A stretch of 34,116 nt of DNA, taken from assembly GCA_947259195.1 (NCBI GenBank), contig CAMYLC010000088.1, positions 1 through 34,116 on the forward strand, in the 5' to 3' direction. Every line of letters starts with the position of its first letter. Position 1 is the stretch's first letter. This document shows, in pieces, positions 21,531 through 30,776 of the stretch. The notes under the pieces are model-generated. The model did not search any database and was not told where the DNA came from. It was given only the letters and a program-made list of their open reading frames with translations. The position numbers and the translations under genes are program-made. The DNA comes from Thermoanaerobaculia bacterium. GTDB taxonomy: Bacteria; Acidobacteriota; Thermoanaerobaculia; Multivoradales; JAHEKO01.

Positions 21531-22250
21531 TCAGTGCGACTGGCCCGGCTGGAGGGCGATCACCTCGGTGCGCCCACCGAGCTGGGTCAGCTCCTCCTCC
21601 AGCTCCCGAGGCGTGCCCGTCAGGATCGGGAAGGTCTGCCAATGAATCGGGATGACCTTGCGAGCCTCGAGGAACCGGCAGGCTCGGGCCGCTGCATCGG
21701 GGCCCATGGTGAATAGATCTCCGATAGGAACGAAGACCAGCTCCGGTCGATGCATCTCCGCGATCAATTGCATATCTGAAAAAAGGCCGGTGTCACCCGC
21801 GTGGTAGAAAGTGATTCCACCTGCCAGGCTGACGACATAGCCGCTTGCGGTGCCGCCGTAGAGAATCTGGTCCCCATCCAGGATGCCGCAGGAGTGATCG
21901 GCCCTGACCATCGTCACCTTGCAGCCCAGCACCTCCTGGCTGCCGCCGATGTTCATAGCCGAAGTGTTCGCCACACCCTTGCTTTCCAACCAGTGGCAGG
22001 TCTCGAAATTGGCCACCACGATCTCTGGCTCGTAACGCTGGGCGAGCCCCACGGCATCACCGATGTGGTCGAAATGAGCATGGGTGATGAGCATCGCGTC
22101 GATGCGGTCGAACTCCTTGAGCTCTTCGGGACAGGCCGGATTGCCCTCGACCCATGGATCGATGAGCAACACCCTGCCGTCAGGCATGTCACAACGGATC
22201 GTGGCGTGACCAAGATAGGTGAACTTCGGACGATCTTGCTGCGTCATCAT
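21531..22250 (-). CDS. UPF0173-type metallo-beta-lactamase-fold hydrolase
   Basis: A 239-residue protein. TYLGHATIRCDMPDGRVLLIDPW opens the fold, and the metal-binding signature is ITHAHFDHIGDA (HxHxDH). Further ligands lie in VRADHSCGIL, FYHAGDTGLFSDM and IPIHWQTFPI. This matches the UPF0173/UlaG-like group of metal-dependent hydrolases, whose physiological substrates are mostly unknown. GAGGAGG precedes two adjacent ATGs (22250 and 22247); the second has the better spacing. It is the promoter-proximal gene of a pair with the DtxR-like regulator and is divergent from the copper efflux operon. Confidence 0.9.
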   Translation of the reverse strand: MMTQQDRPKFTYLGHATIRCDMPDGRVLLIDPWVEGNPACPEELKEFDRIDAMLITHAHFDHIGDAVGLAQRYEPEIVVANFETCHWLESKGVANTSAMNIGGSQEVLGCKVTMVRADHSCGILDGDQILYGGTASGYVVSLAGGITFYHAGDTGLFSDMQLIAEMHRPELVFVPIGDLFTMGPDAAARACRFLEARKVIPIHWQTFPILTGTPRELEEELTQLGGRTEVIALQPGQSH

Positions 22251-22364
22251 TTTCCTCCTCGAGACTTCCAAGGCTCCCCGATCAGGCCCCACAACTCGTC
22301 GCGGGGACCTCGTCGGATTCTTCTTCTATTACGGTACCACCTCGAGAGCAGGTGCAGTGCCAAC

Positions 22365-22399
22365 TTGACAGATGGGCGACAGATCTCTATTTTGACAGA
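22365..22399 (+). promoter_or_regulatory. Promoter and direct repeats of the efflux operon
   Basis: TTGACA (22365-22370), exactly 17 bases, then TATTTT (22388-22393) is a strong sigma-70-type promoter 28 bases before the ATG at 22421. GACAGAT occurs at 22367-22373 and 22378-22384, and GACAGA again at 22394-22399, overlapping the -35, spacer and start region. These could be the operator of a metal-responsive regulator. No CueR- or CusR-type gene is present in the window. Confidence 0.65.
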
Positions 22400-22420
22400 A
22401 GACGTTCCACCAAGATCCTG

Positions 22421-22831
22421 ATGATAAGTCGAAGAACACTCGCTGCTCTGATCGGAGTTCTCCTCCTTTTGGCCTCACCAATGGCCTGGGGCTGCGATTC
22501 CGTGGACACGGGCGTCTGCCAGATGTCCGCTTGCCCCATGTCCGGCGCGGGGAGCTCGATGTCTGGTTGTCACGAGGGCGCCGGGACATCGCAGGACCGC
22601 GGGTCCTTGACCCCTGCGGCCGGTGCTTGCTGCCAAGCCCCGATCGATCGCGAGCCCATCGACTCGGCTCCAGTCGGTCAGCTCGACCTGTCATCCAGCC
22701 TCTTGCTGGCCGAGGTCGTACAGTCAACGGTCGAGGAACGGCTCGTGCCGTTGGTGAGCTCAGACGCGACCATCGCATCCCAGGGGCACGAACTGGGGCG
22801 CTACACCCTCCTGTCTTCCTTCTTGATCTGA
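22421..22831 (+). CDS. Secreted Cys/Met-rich small protein heading the metal efflux operon
   Basis: A 136-residue protein with a signal peptide (RRTLAALIGVLLLLASPMAWG) and a mature N-terminus rich in soft metal ligands: Cys25, Cys33, Met35, Cys38, Met40, Met47, Cys50, His51, then Cys70-Cys71. The CxMxxCPM pattern would suit Cu(I) or Ag(I), but Cys pairs could also be disulfides. There is no proper lipobox before Cys25. The C-terminal ~60 residues resemble a short amphipathic/hydrophobic tail. The ATG at 22421 is chosen because it begins a clear signal peptide just after a good promoter; longer forms would start inside the promoter. I do not recognise a named family. Position as first gene of the CusCBA-like operon suggests a periplasmic metal-binding role. 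Confidence 0.65.
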   Translation: MISRRTLAALIGVLLLLASPMAWGCDSVDTGVCQMSACPMSGAGSSMSGCHEGAGTSQDRGSLTPAAGACCQAPIDREPIDSAPVGQLDLSSSLLLAEVVQSTVEERLVPLVSSDATIASQGHELGRYTLLSSFLI

Positions 22832-22913
22832 TCCTCCTCGAGAGCGAACTGTGCAGGCTCGTCACCGATGACGGTGGCGAAACCCCCAACACAGGTCTCT
22901 TTGGAGGATTTTC

Positions 22914-24275
22914 GTGTATTCAAGGACCATCAATTGTCTGGTCGCCGCGGCGCTTCTCTCGGCGCCGCTGACCGGGCAGCAAACAGACCCAAACGCCGGT
23001 CACTCGCCGCCAGGCGAGGAGACGACGGCCACCCCGATCGCAGCTTCGGCTGATCGCATTCTGCGCACCGAGAGCGACGCAAAGCTCGCGGCACTGATAG
23101 TCGAGGCTCTGACAAGAAATCCGGGAGTCGCTGTGGCGACGGCGCAGGCCCGAGCCGCCGAGCATCGGAGCGTTGCGGTTGGCGCGCTGCCCGACCCCAC
23201 GGTCGGCATCATCGCGTTTCTGCAGAGCCCCGAGACTCGAACTGGCCCTCAGGTTCTGACACTCAACCTGCTGCAGGAGCTGCCCTGGCTCTCCAAGTTG
23301 GATCTCGACGAGCAGGCTGGTCTACTAACAGCCGCCTCGCTCCATGCCGACGTCGAGGCCAGGCGTCTTTCCCTGGTGACCGAGGTCCGGCGCCTCTACT
23401 TCGAGCTGGCGTTCCTCGCTCGCCAGAGGGAGATCACCCAGGATTTCCTAGATCATCTCGGTCAGCACGAGGAGATCTCGCGGTCGCGCTACGCCACGGG
23501 CATGGGCACCAGCCAGGGCGTTATCAAGATTCAGGCCGAGATCACAGCAGCCGAGAGTCAACTCCTCGACATCGATCAGCGACGTATCGACCTGGAGTCT
23601 CAACTCAACAACTTGCTGGATCGACCCGCCTCGACGGTGATCCTGCCGGCGGCTCTGCCGGCGGGTCGCGAGATCCACCTCGAGCATGAGGACCTCCTGG
23701 ACTCCGCCTTGGCGTCTCGTCCGGAGCTCGCCGCACTCGACGCTCGTATCGCCGCTTCCCGGCTGCGCATCGAGCGAGCCGAGAAGAGCTACCGCCCGAA
23801 CTTCAAGGTCGGCCTCACCTACACATTCGTCGAACCCCGAGAGGATCCCGTTGGAGTGGCCTTGCCGCCGGAAGGCAACGGCGACGACATCTTCGGCATC
23901 CAGGGTGGCGTGAGCATTCCCTTCTGGCGCCGGAGCCTCGCCGCCCGTGTCGACGAAGCCGCGCAGCTCGAGCTCGCCGCGCAGGAGGCGAAGCGCGAGA
24001 CGGTCGCCGCCATCCGGTCCTCGATCGGCGAGCTGGTCCAGAGGATTCCCCTTTCGTGGCAACAGCTCCGGCTGCTGGAGGACATTCTGATCGTGCAAGC
24101 AGAGGAGTCGGTGGCGTCGGCTGAATCCGCCTACGTGTCTGGCACCTTCAACGCCCTCGATCTGCTCGACGCCGAGCACGTTCTCTACCGCACGCAGACC
24201 TCGATCGCCCGGGCCCAGGCCGATTTCGCCATCCGCCTGGCGAGGCTCGAAGGCGCGGTAGCGAGGCCGCTGTGA
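22914..24275 (+). CDS. cusC: TolC-family outer-membrane efflux channel (CusC-like)
   Basis: A 453-residue protein. GTG start with GGAGG 7 bases upstream, an N-terminal signal peptide, then two repeated OEP halves typical of the TolC alpha-barrel. Segments include LIVEALTRNPGVAVATAQARAAEHR, LNLLQELPWLSKLDLDEQA, YFELAFLARQREI, TGMGTSQGVIKIQAEI, SRPELAALDARIAASRLRIERAEKSYRPNFKVGLTYTF and YVSGTFNALDLLDAEHVLY. It would form the outer-membrane exit duct for the RND pump encoded two genes downstream. The next gene's frame begins across its stop codon. The C-terminus is short of any fused domain. Confidence 0.9.
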   Translation: MYSRTINCLVAAALLSAPLTGQQTDPNAGHSPPGEETTATPIAASADRILRTESDAKLAALIVEALTRNPGVAVATAQARAAEHRSVAVGALPDPTVGIIAFLQSPETRTGPQVLTLNLLQELPWLSKLDLDEQAGLLTAASLHADVEARRLSLVTEVRRLYFELAFLARQREITQDFLDHLGQHEEISRSRYATGMGTSQGVIKIQAEITAAESQLLDIDQRRIDLESQLNNLLDRPASTVILPAALPAGREIHLEHEDLLDSALASRPELAALDARIAASRLRIERAEKSYRPNFKVGLTYTFVEPREDPVGVALPPEGNGDDIFGIQGGVSIPFWRRSLAARVDEAAQLELAAQEAKRETVAAIRSSIGELVQRIPLSWQQLRLLEDILIVQAEESVASAESAYVSGTFNALDLLDAEHVLYRTQTSIARAQADFAIRLARLEGAVARPL

Positions 24276-24304
24276 CTCGAGCACCACAAGGAGGCACCAA
24301 AACC

Positions 24305-25792
24305 ATGACACCAAGATCCTCTCACAGCAAAGGCCTGTTGCAAGGGCTCCTCTGGATCGCTCTCAGCTTCGTCATCTTCTTCCTGTTGTTCTTCGACCCT
24401 TGGGGCCTCCACCCCGTCGACGGCTGGCTGCAAGCTCGCCTCGGCTACCGCACCGGCGAGATGGACACTAGCTACGGCACCGAGGAGGGGCAGCTTTGGA
24501 CCTGTCCCATGCACCCCCACATTCTCGAAGACGAGCCTGGTGAGTGCCCGGTGTGCGGCATGGAGCTCGTGCTGGCCGCGGGCCAGACTGGTGCTGGGAA
24601 TGTGAAGCGGCGCCAGACCACTGGCAGCGAGCGGGAGATTCTCTTCTATCGCGATCCGATGAACCCCACCATCTCTTCACCGGTTCCGGCCAAGGACGAG
24701 ATGGGGATGGACTACGTGCCGGTCTACGCTGACCAGGCGGACCAGGTCGTCGGTCAGGGAACGGCCGTGAGCATCGATCCGGTCGTCGTCCAGAACATGA
24801 ACGTCCAGACCGCGGTCGTCGAGCGGCGAGACCTGAACCAGGAGATCCGCACGGTCGGCTACCTCGAGTACGACCAGGAGCGGATGGTCACCGTGACCAC
24901 GAAGTACTCCGGCTGGGTCGAGAAGGTCTATGTCAACTACGTGGGCGAGCCGGTCAAGAAGGGCCAACCCCTCTTCGAGATCTATTCACCCGAGCTCGTC
25001 CAGACCGAGCAAGAGCTGCTCTCCGCCATCCAGTACGCGAAGAAGCTCGACATCACCAGCACCGAGGCCGGGCGCCGGGCGAACGCGCTGGCCGACTCGG
25101 CCCGGGAGCGCCTCCGGTACTGGGATATCTCCTCCGAACAAATCGACGAGCTGGAGCGGACTGGAGAGGTCTTCCGGACTCTGCAGGTGGCGGCGCCAGC
25201 CAGCGGACTCGTCATGAAGAGAATGAATGGCCTGGAAGGGATGGCCGTGCGGCCGGGCATGGAGGTGTACCACATCGCCGACCTGCGAACGATCTGGCTG
25301 TCGGTCGAGATCTTCGAGCATCAGGTTGCCGAAATCGGCTTGGGTAGCGAGGCCGAGGTCGAGTTGACCTACTTCCCCGGCGAGGTCTTTCGCGGCGCCG
25401 TTCGCTACATCGAGCCGGAGTTCTCCGAAGCCACTCGGACGCTGCGCCTGAAGGTCGAAGTCCCCAACCCGACCGGGCGTCTCAGGGCCGGAATGTTCGG
25501 CACCGTCCGCTTTCACCCCACGGCCGCCCGCCAGGCTTTGGTGGTGCCCACGCAGGCGATCCTGAGAACCGGCCAGCGCAGCATCGTGATCGTCGATCTC
25601 GGTGAGGGGAGCTTCGCTCCGCGGGAGATCACGACCGGACACGAAGGTGGTGGCGAAGTCGAGGTTCTCGAAGGCTTGGACGAGGGTGATCGCATCGTGA
25701 CGTCATCGCAGTTCCTCATCGACTCGGAGTCGAGCCTGCAAGCCGCGGTGCAGAAGATGGTGGCGCAGCGCTCTCAACAGAAAGACCGCTAG
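24305..25792 (+). CDS. cusB: Periplasmic adaptor of heavy-metal RND efflux (CusB-like)
   Basis: A 495-residue membrane fusion protein. An N-terminal hydrophobic anchor (LLQGLLWIALSFVIFFLLFF) is followed by two metal-binding modules. About residues 65-90 have WTCPMHPHILEDEPGECP.CGMEL (heavy-metal-binding domain with CPMHP and CPVCGM). About 113-140 have FYRDPMNPTISSPVPAKDEMGMDYVPVY, typical of CusB. The hairpin/lipoyl/beta-barrel region includes YSGWVEKVYVNYVGEPVKKGQPLFEIYSPEL, VAAPASGLVMKRMNGLEGMAV and a final barrel and membrane-proximal domain. The ATG at 24305 has AAGGAGG ten bases upstream; a GTG at 24272 overlapping the cusC stop is a weaker alternative. It passes Cu(I)/Ag(I) to CusA and clamps it to the channel. 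Confidence 0.92.
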   Translation: MTPRSSHSKGLLQGLLWIALSFVIFFLLFFDPWGLHPVDGWLQARLGYRTGEMDTSYGTEEGQLWTCPMHPHILEDEPGECPVCGMELVLAAGQTGAGNVKRRQTTGSEREILFYRDPMNPTISSPVPAKDEMGMDYVPVYADQADQVVGQGTAVSIDPVVVQNMNVQTAVVERRDLNQEIRTVGYLEYDQERMVTVTTKYSGWVEKVYVNYVGEPVKKGQPLFEIYSPELVQTEQELLSAIQYAKKLDITSTEAGRRANALADSARERLRYWDISSEQIDELERTGEVFRTLQVAAPASGLVMKRMNGLEGMAVRPGMEVYHIADLRTIWLSVEIFEHQVAEIGLGSEAEVELTYFPGEVFRGAVRYIEPEFSEATRTLRLKVEVPNPTGRLRAGMFGTVRFHPTAARQALVVPTQAILRTGQRSIVIVDLGEGSFAPREITTGHEGGGEVEVLEGLDEGDRIVTSSQFLIDSESSLQAAVQKMVAQRSQQKDR

Positions 25793-25803
25793 AGGGGATT
25801 GCC

Positions 25804-28800
25804 ATGTTGGATCGAGTTATCGAGTGGTCTTTGAAGAACCAGCTTGTCGTCATTGTGGGCCTGGTACTGGCGGTCCTGGGAGGCATATGGGCCATCCGCA
25901 ATACCACGGTCGACGCCATACCGGATCTGTCGGATGTCCAGGTGATCATTTTCACCGAGTATGCCGGTCAGGCCCCGCAAGTCGTCGAGGATCAGGTCAC
26001 CTATCCCATCACCTCGACCATGCTAGCCGTCCCGTTTGCCAAGGTCGTCAGGGGATACTCCTTCTTCGGCTTCTCGTTCGTCTACGTGATCTTCGAAGAC
26101 GGGACTGACCTCTATTGGGCCCGCTCCCGAGTCCTGGAATACCTCTCGGGACTGTCGAAGCAGCTTCCTGCCGGTGTGGCGCCTCAGCTCGGGCCAGACG
26201 CAACCGGGGTGGGCTGGGCCTTCATGTATGTCCTCAATTCCGAGAATCACTCTCTTGCCGACCTGCGCAGCTATCAGGACTGGTATCTGCGGTATGGCTT
26301 GACCTCGGTCGAAGGCGTGGCCGAGGTGGCATCGATCGGCGGCTTCGTGCGGCAGTACCAGGTCGAAGTCGATCCGGTACGGCTGCGCGCCTACGGGATT
26401 CCGATCGATCAGGTGAAAAAGGCGATTCAACGATCCAACATCGATGTCGGTGGGCGAGTCGTCGAGCTAGCCGAGAAGGAGTTCATGGTTCGGGGACTGG
26501 GTTACGTGAAGAACGTGAAGGATCTCGAGACCATCGTGCTGACGGCGTCCCCAGGCGGGGTACCCGTGCTGCTCAGAGATGTGGCGCGGGTCACCATCGG
26601 GCCCGAGATCCGTCGCGGTCTGGCCGAGTGGAACGGTGAAGGAGAGACTGTGGGCGGCATTGTTGTGGTTCGCTGGGGGGCCGACACGCGAACGGTTATC
26701 AAGAACGTGAAGGAGCGCCTCGAGGAGCTCAAGGCCGGCCTCCCTGAGGAAGTGGAGATCTCCATCGCCTACGACCGAACCGGCCTGATCGATCGCGCCG
26801 TGAAGACGTTGACCTACACCCTGCTCGAGGAATCGATTGTTGTGGCGCTGGTCTGCCTGGTCTTTCTGGTTCACTTCCGCTCGGCACTGGTCGCGATTAT
26901 CTCCATTCCAGTCTCTATTCTTCTGGCATTCATCATCATGAAGATCCAGGGAATCGGAGCGAACATCATGTCTCTGGGAGGCATCGCGATCTCGATCGGT
27001 GTGCTGGTGGACGCGGCCATCATCATGGTCGAAAACGCCCACAAACATTACGAGGAATGGCAGGGGAAACGATCCCACCTGGAGATCATCACGAAGGCGG
27101 CTCAGGAGGTGGGTCCGACCCTGTTCTTCACGCTTCTGGTAATCACGGTCTCATTTCTGCCGGTCTTCACCCTCGAAGCGCAGGAGGGTCGTCTCTTCAA
27201 ACCCCTGGCGTTCACGAAGACCTACTCCATGGCCATGGCCTCCATCCTGGCGGTTACCGCCGTGCCGGTGCTCATGTACTGGTTCGTGCGCGGCAAGATT
27301 CGCGGCGAAGACCGTAACCCGATTTCACGCGTCCTCCGGTTTCTCTACAGCCCGGTGCTCAATTGGGCCCTACGTTGGCGCTGGTTGGTAATCCTCGCGA
27401 TGGTCGTAATTCTCGCCGTGACCCTTGTTCCACTGCAGAGGATCGGCTCCGAGTTCATGCCACCGCTGTGGGAAGGGGATCTGCTCTACATGCCGACGAC
27501 GTTTCCGGGCATTTCGATCACCAAAGCCAAGGAGCTCCTACAGCAGACCGACAAGATCATCAGGACCTTCCCGGAGGTCGAGAGCGTCTTCGGCAAGGTG
27601 GGACGTGCCGACACTGCGACCGATCCGGCCCCCTTGTCGATGATCGAGACGACCATCGTTCTCAAGGACCCAGCGGAGTGGCGGCCAGGGCTGTCCAAGG
27701 ACGACCTCATCGCCGAGCTCGACCGAGCCATCCAGATACCAGGGCTGACCAACGCCTGGACGATGCCGATCAAGACCCGCATCGACATGCTCTCGACGGG
27801 CATCAAAACACCGGTCGGCATCAAGGTGGCAGGCCCCGACCTGACTCAGCTGCAGACCATTGCTGAGCAGGTCGAGGCCGTAGTCAAACCCCTCCCAGGA
27901 ACGTTCTCGGTCTACGCCGAGCGGGTGATGGGCGGCTCCTATGTCGATTTCGAGATCGACAGAGAGGCGGCCGCACGCTTCGGCATCAAAGTCGGAGATA
28001 TCCAGGACGTCATTCAATCCGCCGTCGGTGGAATGAACGTTTCGTGGACGGTCGAGGGTCTCGAAAGATACCCGATCAACGTCCGTTACCCACGGGAGCT
28101 TCGCGATGATCCTTCGACCCTGAGGGAGGTTCTGGTCGCCGCGCCGTCGGGTGCCCAAGTTCCTCTGGGACAGCTCTCCGAGCTGGTGATCCGAACAGGG
28201 CCTCCGGGAATCAAGACGGAAGGCGCCCGCCCGAATGCCTGGGTGTATGTTGACCTGCGCGGCATCGACGTCGGCGGCTGGGTTGAGAGAGCCAGGCAGG
28301 AGGTGGCGGAGAAGGTCGACCTGCCTCCGGGCTACAGCATCTTCTGGTCCGGACAGTACGAGTACATGCAGCGCGCCAAGGCCCGACTGCTGATGATCGT
28401 GCCCATCACGCTCTTCCTGATCTTCCTGATCCTCTACTTCCACACGAAGTCGCTGATCAAGACCGCCATCGTGCTGTCGGCGGTGCCGTTTGCACTAGTG
28501 GGTTCGATCTGGCTGATGGACTGGCTGGGCTACAACTGGTCGGTTGCCGTCTGGGTCGGAGTGATCGCGTTGGCCGGGCTTGCAGCTGAAACCGGTGTAG
28601 TCATGCTCCTGTATCTGGATATCGCCTACGGCAACTGGAGAGACAAGGGAAAGATGCGCACGTTCTCCGACCTGCGCGAAGCCGTGGACCACGGCGCTGT
28701 CCAGCGAATTCGGCCCAAGACCATGGCAGTGGTAACGACCTTCATCGCCCTGGTCCCGATCCTGTGGTCCTCCGGCACGGGTGCGGACGTGATGCGGCGA

Positions 28801-28968
28801 ATCGCAGCGCCGATGGTCGGCGGTTTGTTCACCTCTTTCATGGGCGAGTTGATCGTCTTCCCCGCCATCTACTTCGTCTGGCGTGGGATCGGATTGAAGC
28901 GCACGCCCCTCTTCGATGCCGAGGAACAACCTGGCGACGAAACTGCTGAGGACGAAAACAAGTCATGA
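25804..28968 (+). CDS. cusA: Cu(I)/Ag(I)-type RND efflux pump (CusA)
   Basis: A 1054-residue inner-membrane proton/metal antiporter of the HME-RND class, with twelve expected membrane helices and two large periplasmic loops. Sequence marks include NTTVDAIPDLSDVQVII, DATGVGWAFMYVL, ISIGVLVDAAIIMVENAHKH (charged relay in helix 4) and the C-terminal VIALAGLAAETGVVMLLYLD. The methionines that define the Cus metal site appear conserved by my alignment from memory: LLYMPTT, PLSMIETT and RIDMLSTGIKTPVGIKV. This supports monovalent Cu/Ag over Zn/Co/Ni. It follows cusB by 11 bases. No CusF-like protein follows, but the Cys/Met-rich protein heads the operon. Confidence 0.95.
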   Translation: MLDRVIEWSLKNQLVVIVGLVLAVLGGIWAIRNTTVDAIPDLSDVQVIIFTEYAGQAPQVVEDQVTYPITSTMLAVPFAKVVRGYSFFGFSFVYVIFEDGTDLYWARSRVLEYLSGLSKQLPAGVAPQLGPDATGVGWAFMYVLNSENHSLADLRSYQDWYLRYGLTSVEGVAEVASIGGFVRQYQVEVDPVRLRAYGIPIDQVKKAIQRSNIDVGGRVVELAEKEFMVRGLGYVKNVKDLETIVLTASPGGVPVLLRDVARVTIGPEIRRGLAEWNGEGETVGGIVVVRWGADTRTVIKNVKERLEELKAGLPEEVEISIAYDRTGLIDRAVKTLTYTLLEESIVVALVCLVFLVHFRSALVAIISIPVSILLAFIIMKIQGIGANIMSLGGIAISIGVLVDAAIIMVENAHKHYEEWQGKRSHLEIITKAAQEVGPTLFFTLLVITVSFLPVFTLEAQEGRLFKPLAFTKTYSMAMASILAVTAVPVLMYWFVRGKIRGEDRNPISRVLRFLYSPVLNWALRWRWLVILAMVVILAVTLVPLQRIGSEFMPPLWEGDLLYMPTTFPGISITKAKELLQQTDKIIRTFPEVESVFGKVGRADTATDPAPLSMIETTIVLKDPAEWRPGLSKDDLIAELDRAIQIPGLTNAWTMPIKTRIDMLSTGIKTPVGIKVAGPDLTQLQTIAEQVEAVVKPLPGTFSVYAERVMGGSYVDFEIDREAAARFGIKVGDIQDVIQSAVGGMNVSWTVEGLERYPINVRYPRELRDDPSTLREVLVAAPSGAQVPLGQLSELVIRTGPPGIKTEGARPNAWVYVDLRGIDVGGWVERARQEVAEKVDLPPGYSIFWSGQYEYMQRAKARLLMIVPITLFLIFLILYFHTKSLIKTAIVLSAVPFALVGSIWLMDWLGYNWSVAVWVGVIALAGLAAETGVVMLLYLDIAYGNWRDKGKMRTFSDLREAVDHGAVQRIRPKTMAVVTTFIALVPILWSSGTGADVMRRIAAPMVGGLFTSFMGELIVFPAIYFVWRGIGLKRTPLFDAEEQPGDETAEDENKS

Positions 28969-29018
28969 CCTTGAAAGTAAATTTCTAAGGGCAGCTGGGA
29001 CCCTCCTGAAAAGGAAAC

Positions 29019-29059
29019 CGGCGGGCCGGCGATCCAGATTGGATCGCCGACTCCCGCCG
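29019..29059. terminator. Two-tier hairpin between convergent genes
   Basis: Inner stem CGGCGATCCA (29027-29036) pairs with TGGATCGCCG (29040-29049) around a 3-base loop. An outer stem CGGCGGG (29019-29025) pairs with CCCGCCG (29053-29059). It is 50 bases after cusA and about 40 bases beyond the stop of the convergent barrel gene. On the minus strand it is followed by GTTTCCTTTT, on the plus strand by no T-run. A bidirectional terminator is the best reading. Confidence 0.65.
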
Positions 29060-29101
29060 AGAGTATTCAGGTTGAGTCTGGAACTTCGAGTCGGCCGACG
29101 T

Positions 29102-29671
29102 CTACCACTTGAAGGCGATGCCTAGGTTGCCCTCGAAGCCCTTCATGTCGACCTTCTGATTGACGCCCGAGAAACCCAAATCGTTGCCCAGGATCTCGAA
29201 CTTCGACTGACGAAACATCGCCTCGGCAATGAACGCGAAGCTCTTGCTGATCGGAACCTCGATACCGCCGACCGCATAGTAGCCCCACTCGTCGTCCACG
29301 GTACCCAGCCTCTTGTCGTTGTCGACCCGGTCCAACTCGGTAGAGAAAATGGTGCCGCCTCCGCCGATGTAGGGATTCAGCTTCTTCCCCGAGCTATAGC
29401 CGAAATTGTAGGTGAAACCGAGGTCGAATGCAGAGACCCTCAGGTCAGCCAAGTCGCCGACGTCGTTGACCGTATTGAAATCGCTGAAATGACTGCCCCT
29501 CAGCTCGATCTCGACACCTTTTCCGAGGTAGAAATCGACCCAACCGCCGAGGCCGAGCGAGTCGCTCGCATCCTCCGAAGTCCACCAGGCGCCATAGATG
29601 CCAAGACTACCTGCCATAGCGGGAGCCGTCAGCAGAGCAGCAAGACCCAACGCCATCAACGCCTTCTTCAT
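29102..29671 (-). CDS. Small outer-membrane beta-barrel protein
   Basis: A 189-residue protein with a signal peptide (MKKALMALGLAALLTAPAMA) and a mature part of alternating polar/hydrophobic strands: SLGIYGAWWTS, LGGWVDFYLGKGVEIELRGSHF, FDLGFTYNFGY, LNPYIGGGGTIF, WGYYAVGGIEVPI, FAFIAEAMFRQ and FEGNLGIAFKW. It ends on an aromatic residue, the usual barrel-assembly signal. It resembles OmpA/OmpW-type eight-stranded barrels; no peptidoglycan-binding domain is attached. GGGAGG eight bases before the ATG at 29671 fixes the start. Role unknown; could be a small porin or an envelope-stress protein. Confidence 0.8.
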   Translation of the reverse strand: MKKALMALGLAALLTAPAMAGSLGIYGAWWTSEDASDSLGLGGWVDFYLGKGVEIELRGSHFSDFNTVNDVGDLADLRVSAFDLGFTYNFGYSSGKKLNPYIGGGGTIFSTELDRVDNDKRLGTVDDEWGYYAVGGIEVPISKSFAFIAEAMFRQSKFEILGNDLGFSGVNQKVDMKGFEGNLGIAFKW

Positions 29672-29861
29672 CTCGAACCTCCCTTTCCAGATTCCTACCT
29701 CAGCCGACGGCCGAAGCCTGGATCTCGTTTCCGGTATCTTCCTAGCCTTTCGATTGTTAGACAAAAGTTGCGAGAAACGCAAGGACGGCCTCCACACACC
29801 ACTACCCGGGCCCTGACCGAAAGGGGTGAGTTGCTCCTACTCAACCCTTGTACTATCGCCT

Positions 29862-30776
29862 CTACGGCGTCGCCGAATCCCCTTCGAAGGCCTTCATCAG
29901 CCAGTCTGCAAGCACGGGATATTCAGCCACCAGGTCTGCCGCTTTCAGATTTCCACCTTGCTTTCCAGCCAGCTTGAACACCGATTTGACAGGCGCCTTG
30001 CCTCCCTCTTCCGCCAGGAGCTTGGCTGCCTGGTAGAACTGGGCCTCCGCCCACAACCACACAGCCGGCGAGTCGGGGGCGAGCGCCTGACTCAGCGGTA
30101 GAGCCCCTGGTCCGCCCCCTTGATCGGAAAGGCTGGCGAAGACTCCGTCGACCTCCGACAAGCGCCCGGCCTCGTGCTTCTGGATGAACGACCGCGCCAT
30201 CACCTGCACCAAGAGACCCTCGATCCAGGGCTGGTCGCCGGAGACGCCGCTGCCCTCAAGACACATCTCGAAGGCCTCGACGACCGCCATTAGGTCGTGC
30301 AGGGCCATGCTGGCAACCTCCTCCGGGCTGCCTCGCAAGGCAGTGCCTGGAATCACCGGCAGTCGTCGACCCAAGAGACCCCGCCACAGCTCTACCGTCT
30401 CGGCATCTCCCCAGCTGGCGAGGGCAAGCTCGGAACCGCTCATGTGCTGCGGTAGCCCGTAAGGGCGGTCTACCTCGGCCGCCTGCCACTCTTCCGGGCC
30501 CAGGACGTAGAGCGCCAGGGGGAGTTGGCTGCGGCTCCAGCTCTTGCAGTCGGAGACCACGAGCTCGAATCTCTCCTGGCTGTGCGCGGCTCGATCCAAG
30601 GAGCCAGGCGCATAGCGGACCTTGACCGAATCCCCTCTTAGATCCAGCAAAAAGGATAAGGGCGAGTAGCCACCTGAAGAGCTACCAGAGGCAAGCACGG
30701 GCAGCAGGAAAAACAACATGGCCAGCGACATTGTCGCTCTCAGAAGACTCTCTGCACTCGCCCATATCTTCTTCAA
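29862..30776 (-). CDS. Secreted protein of unknown function
   Basis: A 304-residue protein if it starts at the TTG at 30776 (GGAGG five bases upstream), giving a basic N-region (LKKIW) and a hydrophobic core MSLAMLFFLLPVLASGSSS. A shorter form from the ATG at 30731 (289 residues) also gives a signal peptide but lacks a clear ribosome-binding site. The mature part starts with beta-rich sequence (SPLSFLLDLRGDSVKVRYAP) and continues as helices (LHDLMAVVEAFEMCLEGSG, WLWAEAQFYQAAKLLAEEGG). No catalytic motif such as HExxH is present. The upstream region is shared with the divergent MDR dehydrogenase. Confidence 0.6.
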   Translation of the reverse strand: MKKIWASAESLLRATMSLAMLFFLLPVLASGSSSGGYSPLSFLLDLRGDSVKVRYAPGSLDRAAHSQERFELVVSDCKSWSRSQLPLALYVLGPEEWQAAEVDRPYGLPQHMSGSELALASWGDAETVELWRGLLGRRLPVIPGTALRGSPEEVASMALHDLMAVVEAFEMCLEGSGVSGDQPWIEGLLVQVMARSFIQKHEAGRLSEVDGVFASLSDQGGGPGALPLSQALAPDSPAVWLWAEAQFYQAAKLLAEEGGKAPVKSVFKLAGKQGGNLKAADLVAEYPVLADWLMKAFEGDSATP

